A stretch of 64,000 nucleotides of DNA from Chimonanthus salicifolius (lineage: Eukaryota; Streptophyta; Magnoliopsida; Laurales; Calycanthaceae): assembly GCA_013350335.1 (NCBI GenBank), contig CM023539.1, positions 26,467,043-26,531,042 on the forward strand, in the 5' to 3' direction. Position numbers and translations under genes: made by a program. The notes beneath the pieces are model-generated. The model was not told the origin of the DNA and did no database searches. It saw only the letters and a program-made list of their open reading frames with translations. This document shows, piece after piece, positions 59,118-64,000 of this stretch; the first letter of the stretch is position 1; each line of letters starts with the position of its first letter.

Positions 59118-61942
59118 TGTAATGACCCGACTTGATATTCCGGAGTGTTAGGGAGATTGGCAGATCTCTAAGGTGGTTTCAGGTTTTGATAGAAGAAATT
59201 AGTGTGTGGACTCTCTAGGAACCCATGTTTGCTCAAATCCGAGTTCGGGAGCTCGAGGGGCATTTTGGTAATTTTACATTATTATAATTATTTTGTTGGA
59301 AAAACATTTCAAATCACACAAAGAATTTAGAATTTGAACATTTAGATCTCTAATTTTCACACACAGTCTCCTTAATTAGATACATTCGGAAACATAGAAA
59401 CGTGCATAGACTCCCATTTGATGTTTTAATTTTTATTTTTAAGTTCGATGCGATTTGAAAACCACATTTTAAAAGAATTTTCTTTAAACATTTGTTTTTG
59501 ACGAGACTGTATTTAGCGGTCATGATTTGGCTAAAGAATTCAAAAAAAAAAAAAAAAAAAAACTTTAGAGTATTCAAAAAGAGTATTTAAAAAAAAAATT
59601 CTAAAATTTGGAGTTAACCCCATCTGATTGCTCATTGTTTTTATCTTTTAAAAACAAGTAAATTAAACCCAAGTTCCAAATTTAAAACCTAAATTACGAT
59701 TTATTTAATTAGCTTTTGAAAAAAAAAGGTATTGAAAGCAATCCAAACCAAAAAAAAGGTATTGAAAGCAACCCAAACCAAATTCAATTTTATCATTAGT
59801 AACCGACCCTGTATGTCCAACTCATACACGTGTAAAAGCCTTTTTCCTCCCTCAAAAACCCCTTATACTCCCATTTAATTCCTCTCCCAATCGAAAATAA
59901 AATTGGAGAGAACCCTAATCTCTCCCCTTGTAACAACTTAAGCCCCTTCCATCGCTGCTTAACAGTACCCCCATCGTCTCACACTGCCCTCACCACTCCA
60001 CCTTCCTGCAAGTTCCATCAATTGCAGCCACCATCTCCAAATACCTTGGACCCCATAAAAAGGGTGGTTGACAAAGCTTTGACCGTACCAAGCTTTGGAT
60101 GATTTGACCAAGTGATTTCATCCACCCCTTTCAGCCGAACAACCACCACACAGGTAGGCCTTTCTCATTTCTATTGTTTTAATATTCTAAATTATTTATT
60201 TTCTTTTCATTTATAAATAAAAAAAAATAAATCAAAACAAGTTTCAGAGGTATCTTAGTCTTCCCAAATATCTTAATTATTCTTTTTAAAATCGTTTAAA
60301 TTATTTACATACTTGTTTATTTATTTACTCAGCGTTTCGGGCACCTAGTTCTTTAAAAACAAAGAAATGGTTTAACTGATTTTTTTTTCGATATCATGTT
60401 ATTCAATTGAATTACTTCATAGTCTAAAGTACAAAAAAAATAAATTGTCGGATTGATTTTTATTTGTTGAAGTAGTTAATAATGCAAGTGATGAGAATGA
60501 CTTTCCATATTCTATCTTCTTTTTACTCAATTTAATTAATGTTTGGGTTTCCAAACATATTATTTTACAGCAGGAGCCCCCTCCAAACCATCTAGGTCTG
60601 ATTTACCAATTCACGGATTTCACCAACACACTTAGGTGACGGGTATAATCACATATTTTGAGCATGCATCTCTAGATAATATTATTGTAAACTTCGACAT
60701 AGGGTGACCCGAATGAGACCCCTTTGTGTGTTAGGCTACTCGGTAAGGGAAACATTGAGATTTTATGTGGCAAGGGGTCTATCTAGTTACACTCGTGTCA
60801 ACTATATTGATAACGGAACCTTGAATGATGTTTAACATGACAATTGGAGTTGATTAAAAGTATGAATGGTGTTTATTTTTGTAGCATATGTATGATAAAT
60901 TATTGGAATGGGGAGAATATACCTCAAATGAACATGTTATATGTTTCTGGTTTGTATGGCAAATTTGTAGTATCATTTATGTTGGAGCAAATTTGTTTAT
61001 CATGCATGGGATCTTTGTATTATTCATGGTGTTAATGGTATGCATTGGGAGATTATTTACTAACGATTGTTTACCGTTACGGAGGATGATTGGGGTATGT
61101 ATGTTGGGAGCAGAGTGGTCCACTGTACTTTATTTATGGGACTTTGGAGGCGTAGTGTTGTGGTTATTCATACATTATGTATGAGATGATTCCCTAGCGT
61201 GTAAGCGTAGAGTGAGGTCCTTTATGATTTTGGACTCCTCGGGCATGACTGTATGGTTGAACCTTGCTGCCTGTCGTCCCCTGCCAAACGGGTGGGAGCC
61301 CATGAGACCGTCTAGGAGTTGGTAGGGGGATAGAGCACCGTTTGATTGTATTTAGCCTACATGACCATATGATTATATGTATGAGGGCATGTTTTGAGTT
61401 TTTGTCGGGAGATTTGGTGTGGTATGTGGACCTCTATCCCTTTTGAGGTGGGAGTCAGGTGATCATGTAAAGACATCTTCATGTATATGTACGATACGAT
61501 TGCTATGATTGTATGTGATATTTGTCTTACCTCACTGAGCTTGTTTAGCTCGCACCCTTACCTTTCATGCGCTCCTGTCGAGGAGGGATCAGGTGGGCTC
61601 ATCGAACAGGCTCTGGGAGCAGAGCAATAGTCATAGATTTATTTTTATCTTTACTTCTAGTTTGAGTGAAAAACCCATATTTGTGTTTCATTGGTTTATT
61701 ATTATATGTGGATTTTTAGATGATTGTAATAACTATGCATGGGATTCTATCGTTGGGAGATGATTTAGATTGTACTATGTGCTCACTATACCATGGTGAC
61801 TATGTTCCTGTTTTATGTTAGTGATGAAGCTTAGAGAGGTTAGACCTCTTTTTTTTAACTAAAAAATTCCCTATTTTTTTGGTATCGTGTTGTTTGAGAG
61901 ACTTTTCTGAGATAACACGCCCATGGCGGGATGGGGTATTAA
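59118..61942 (+). repeat. 5' LTR of gypsy element 3
   Basis: Starts TGTAATGACCCGACTTG and runs to GGATGGGGTATTA, directly before a primer site at 61945. It is about 2.8 kb. The canonical CA end is mutated. It contains long A-runs near 59540-59600 and a 30-bp tandem duplication at 59721-59780. It lacks the TTCGGCCAT palindromes. A possible donor CACAG|GTAGG lies at about 60150. Confidence 0.75.
59721..59780. repeat. 30-bp tandem duplication
   Basis: The unit AAAAAAAGGTATTGAAAGCA followed by a CCAAACC tail occurs twice in a row with one difference. Confidence 0.85.
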
Positions 61943-61944
61943 AA

Positions 61945-61956
61945 TGGTATCAGAGC
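61945..61956 (+). other. Primer-binding site of gypsy element 3
   Basis: Exact TGGTATCAGAGC after the LTR end. Confidence 0.9.
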
Positions 61957-62930
61957 ACAGTTCGACTCTTGGACTATGCATGGGACGAGGAGAGAGGTGT
62001 TGATGATTAGAGCTTATGTTCATCCCCTACGTGGTAGGGTAGATGGAATCGGGTTTCATTGGTAGTTTTCAGATACCCTACGGTTGTTGATGTATGTATT
62101 TTGTGTTATCTCAGAGCATGGGTGATTGTGATTTATCCGATTTTGGAAATTCACTTGGCAGTGGTAAGAATGACCACTCATTGAGTAAAGGAACTTGTGC
62201 TGGGAAGGATGACCAGGAGGCTATAGAGGTTCCCTGATCCTATGGAGAGATTTTGAGGAGTAGGTTGCTCTTGGGTGGTTTATTCACCCCACAGTGAGTA
62301 TGAACACTCAGGATTTACGATTTCGTTGTGAGATTTGCTTGGATCAAGGCTCACAGATGCGGGTGATGAGTGAGAGTGGACTCATTGAAAATATATGGGT
62401 GTCTAACGAGTAAGCCTGGCCGGTTTACTTTGTAGATAACCGATGGAATTCCATTAGTGGCCAGTGGGTTTGTTCATAGTTGAGATTTGATTTCGATCCG
62501 TATTGGGCTTGGGACTGCGAGGGTTGCCTAGAAGTCGGGTTTGTGGCTGTAGAGTCGACAGTTAGTACTTCCTCGGGTCTGGTGTGCTTATTTTTTGTGG
62601 TAGTAGTAGACTCGGTAGAAGCATGTGTTGGTTAGACCAGCATGGTCGATTGTTTGAGACACTAGCGGGGCCCGGTGTATGGGCTAGTTGCGATTCATGA
62701 GTGAGTTGGCCTATGGATGTGGCTTGTTTAGATGTTAGTCCTTGCTTTGGATGTGATCTCTATGTGGTCATGGCTTGTGTTTTGAGGGTGAGATCACTGA
62801 GGTCTAACAACTAGTCGTGGAGACTGTAAGTGGTCAGTCGGGGCATGTTAGGTGTTTCTCGCTCTTTGTTGCCATGAGTCCTGCCCTAGTTCTATCTTGA
62901 GGGTAGATTTGGTGAAAACACTCTTGTCAA
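61957..62930 (+). other. Decayed leader and gag region, gypsy element 3
   Basis: By position this should hold the leader and gag. I could not recognise a gag domain or zinc knuckle in any frame, so it is heavily mutated or deleted. Confidence 0.4.
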
Positions 62931-63240
62931 TTCGACCTTGCTAGGATGGGTAGCAGTGGTAGTACCAGATCCATCCGGCATGTGTTCTGAACGATGGAGG
63001 TTTAGCACTAGAGTTTGACTTGCGTGTTCGGGGGATGGATTGGATGTCCTCCTTACAGGTTACCTTGGACTATTACCGTAGGCAGATAATGGTTCTTTCA
63101 CTCGCGGGTGATGTTTTTACCGAGCAAACTTGTGCAGTTATCAGTCCAAATGTTGGGGAGTTGTGTGATTTGGTAGCCATCTTGAGTTGGGAAAGTTCGG
63201 GGTCAACTGATGCTGAGATGCCTCACTTGGTCTGAGAGTC
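62931..63240 (+). pseudogene. pol: Gypsy element 3 protease, C-terminal half
   Basis: The block RGMDWMSSLQVTLDYYRRQI (63026-63085) corresponds to the GMDWL...C motif after the protease active site. The DSG active site itself is not found upstream. A stop follows at 63233. Confidence 0.65.
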
Positions 63241-63419
63241 CTGGATATTTTTTTTCTGAAGGGCTCCTTGGAGTCACTACACAGAGAGGTGGAGTTTGTT
63301 GTTGACCTGTTCCCTAGTACAGCGTCCATTTCGGTTACATTTTACCTGGTGGCGCTAGTAGAGATACTACAATTGGAGAATCAACTCAGAGAGTTTGAGA
63401 CTCTTGGCTTCATTGGACT

Positions 63420-63960
63420 TAGCATTCACTTTGGGGTGTACCAACGTTGTTTGCCAAGAAAACGGATGGCTCATTGAGGCTGTGTATAGACTATCGACAG
63501 TTGAACTGGGTAACTGTGAAGAACAAGTACGTTGCCAGGGATTGATGACTTGTTTGACCAGTTGAGAGGGTCCTGATGGTTTTCGAAGATTGATCTTGAG
63601 AAAACAGTTTTTGCACTTGCTTTGGTCACCTTGGGTTTGCAGTGATGCCATTTGGCATGACCAATGCACTAATGACGTTGATGGCTCTCATGAATGGGAT
63701 TCTCAGGCCCTATTTGGAGTGGTTGTGGAAGTATTTATTGATGACATTCTGGTGTATTCTGCGTTGGAGGAAGAACATGAGGAGCACTTGAGGGTTGTAC
63801 TGCCGACCTCGAGGGACCATCAACTATATGCAAAGTTCAACAAGTGCAAATTTTGATTGCCTGAGGTTAAATTTTGGGACACGTGGTGTCAGCTGAGGGT
63901 ATGGTTGTTGGTCTGACCAAGGCTGAGGCAGCCTTTTAGAGGCTGAATAGGAGTTTGACA
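63420..63960 (+). pseudogene. pol: Gypsy element 3 reverse transcriptase
   Basis: Fragments in shifting frames: [20 protein letters not shown] and [11 protein letters not shown] near 63430-63525, [12 protein letters not shown] and WFSKIDL after a stop, then [22 protein letters not shown] (63735-63800) with both catalytic Asp codons, and [11 protein letters not shown]. The finger region between them is frame-shifted and partly deleted. The element continues past the window end. Confidence 0.85.
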
Positions 63961-64000
63961 TATTCTCTAGTGTTGCTTGTACCAGAGAGATGTCGGGGCT

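Noticed and set aside
59520..59600. Poly-A tail of a retroposed gene
   Set aside because: The A-runs lie inside an LTR, are interrupted, and no coding sequence or target duplication precedes them.

Overview
The window looks like nuclear DNA from a flowering plant, probably one with a large, repeat-rich genome. It is AT-rich, shows no bacterial operon structure and holds no intact host gene. Almost every base I can assign belongs to retrotransposons: Ty3/gypsy chromoviruses primed from the initiator tRNA-Met (binding site TGGTATCAGAGC), Ty1/copia elements with a SIRE-like gag, one LINE-type RNase H fragment and one very small TRIM-like element. The species cannot be named from the sequence alone. 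All retrotransposon genes seen are broken by stops, frameshifts or deletions.

The dominant player is one family of chromovirus (Tekay/Del-like) with unusually long LTRs (3.2-4.0 kb, starting TGTAAC and ending TTACA or CTACA). One complete element is present (26829-38554, 5-bp duplication GTAGA). Five solo LTRs of the same family also occur, each with its own 5-bp target duplication: 10302-13477 (CAATG), 15805-19508 (GGAAT), 21884-25758 (GATTC), 41556-49449 (TGCAT) and 45237-49081 (CATTT). The last sits inside the one before it.

Layout: 1-3822 holds a gypsy leader/gag fragment split by a solo LTR of a second family (855-3567, ACCAT). 3823-7290 is a SIRE-like copia LTR, primer site and broken gag. 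8521-8874 is a LINE-type RNase H fragment. 8960-20159 is one gypsy gag-protease-RT ruin split by a TGTTGA...TCAACA LTR (9772-15646, itself split by a solo LTR) and by a second solo LTR that falls inside the RT reading frame. 20198-26234 is another gypsy LTR and leader, split by a 266-bp TRIM-like insertion and a solo LTR. 26235-40111 is a minus-strand copia-type LTR split by the complete Tekay-like element. 40112-40984 is a copia RT/RNase H fragment. 40985-58410 is a second SIRE-like element whose LTR is split by nested solo LTRs and whose gag is split by a complete minus-strand, apparently non-autonomous LTR element (50772-57104, TGGTT). 59118-64000 is a third gypsy element that runs off the window.

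The most unusual signal is in the long-LTR family. Each copy carries about six to eight near-perfect palindromes (core TTCGGCCAT / ATGGCCGAA, with outer arms that differ between copies but still pair), about fifty in all. In every copy the array lies between a good 5' splice-site sequence (GTAAGT, GTATGT or GTAGGT) and a conserved CAG acceptor-like site near the LTR end. I read this as a possible LTR-embedded leader intron of about 1.7-2.2 kb filled with a hairpin array. The sites and palindromes are visible directly; splicing and function are inference.
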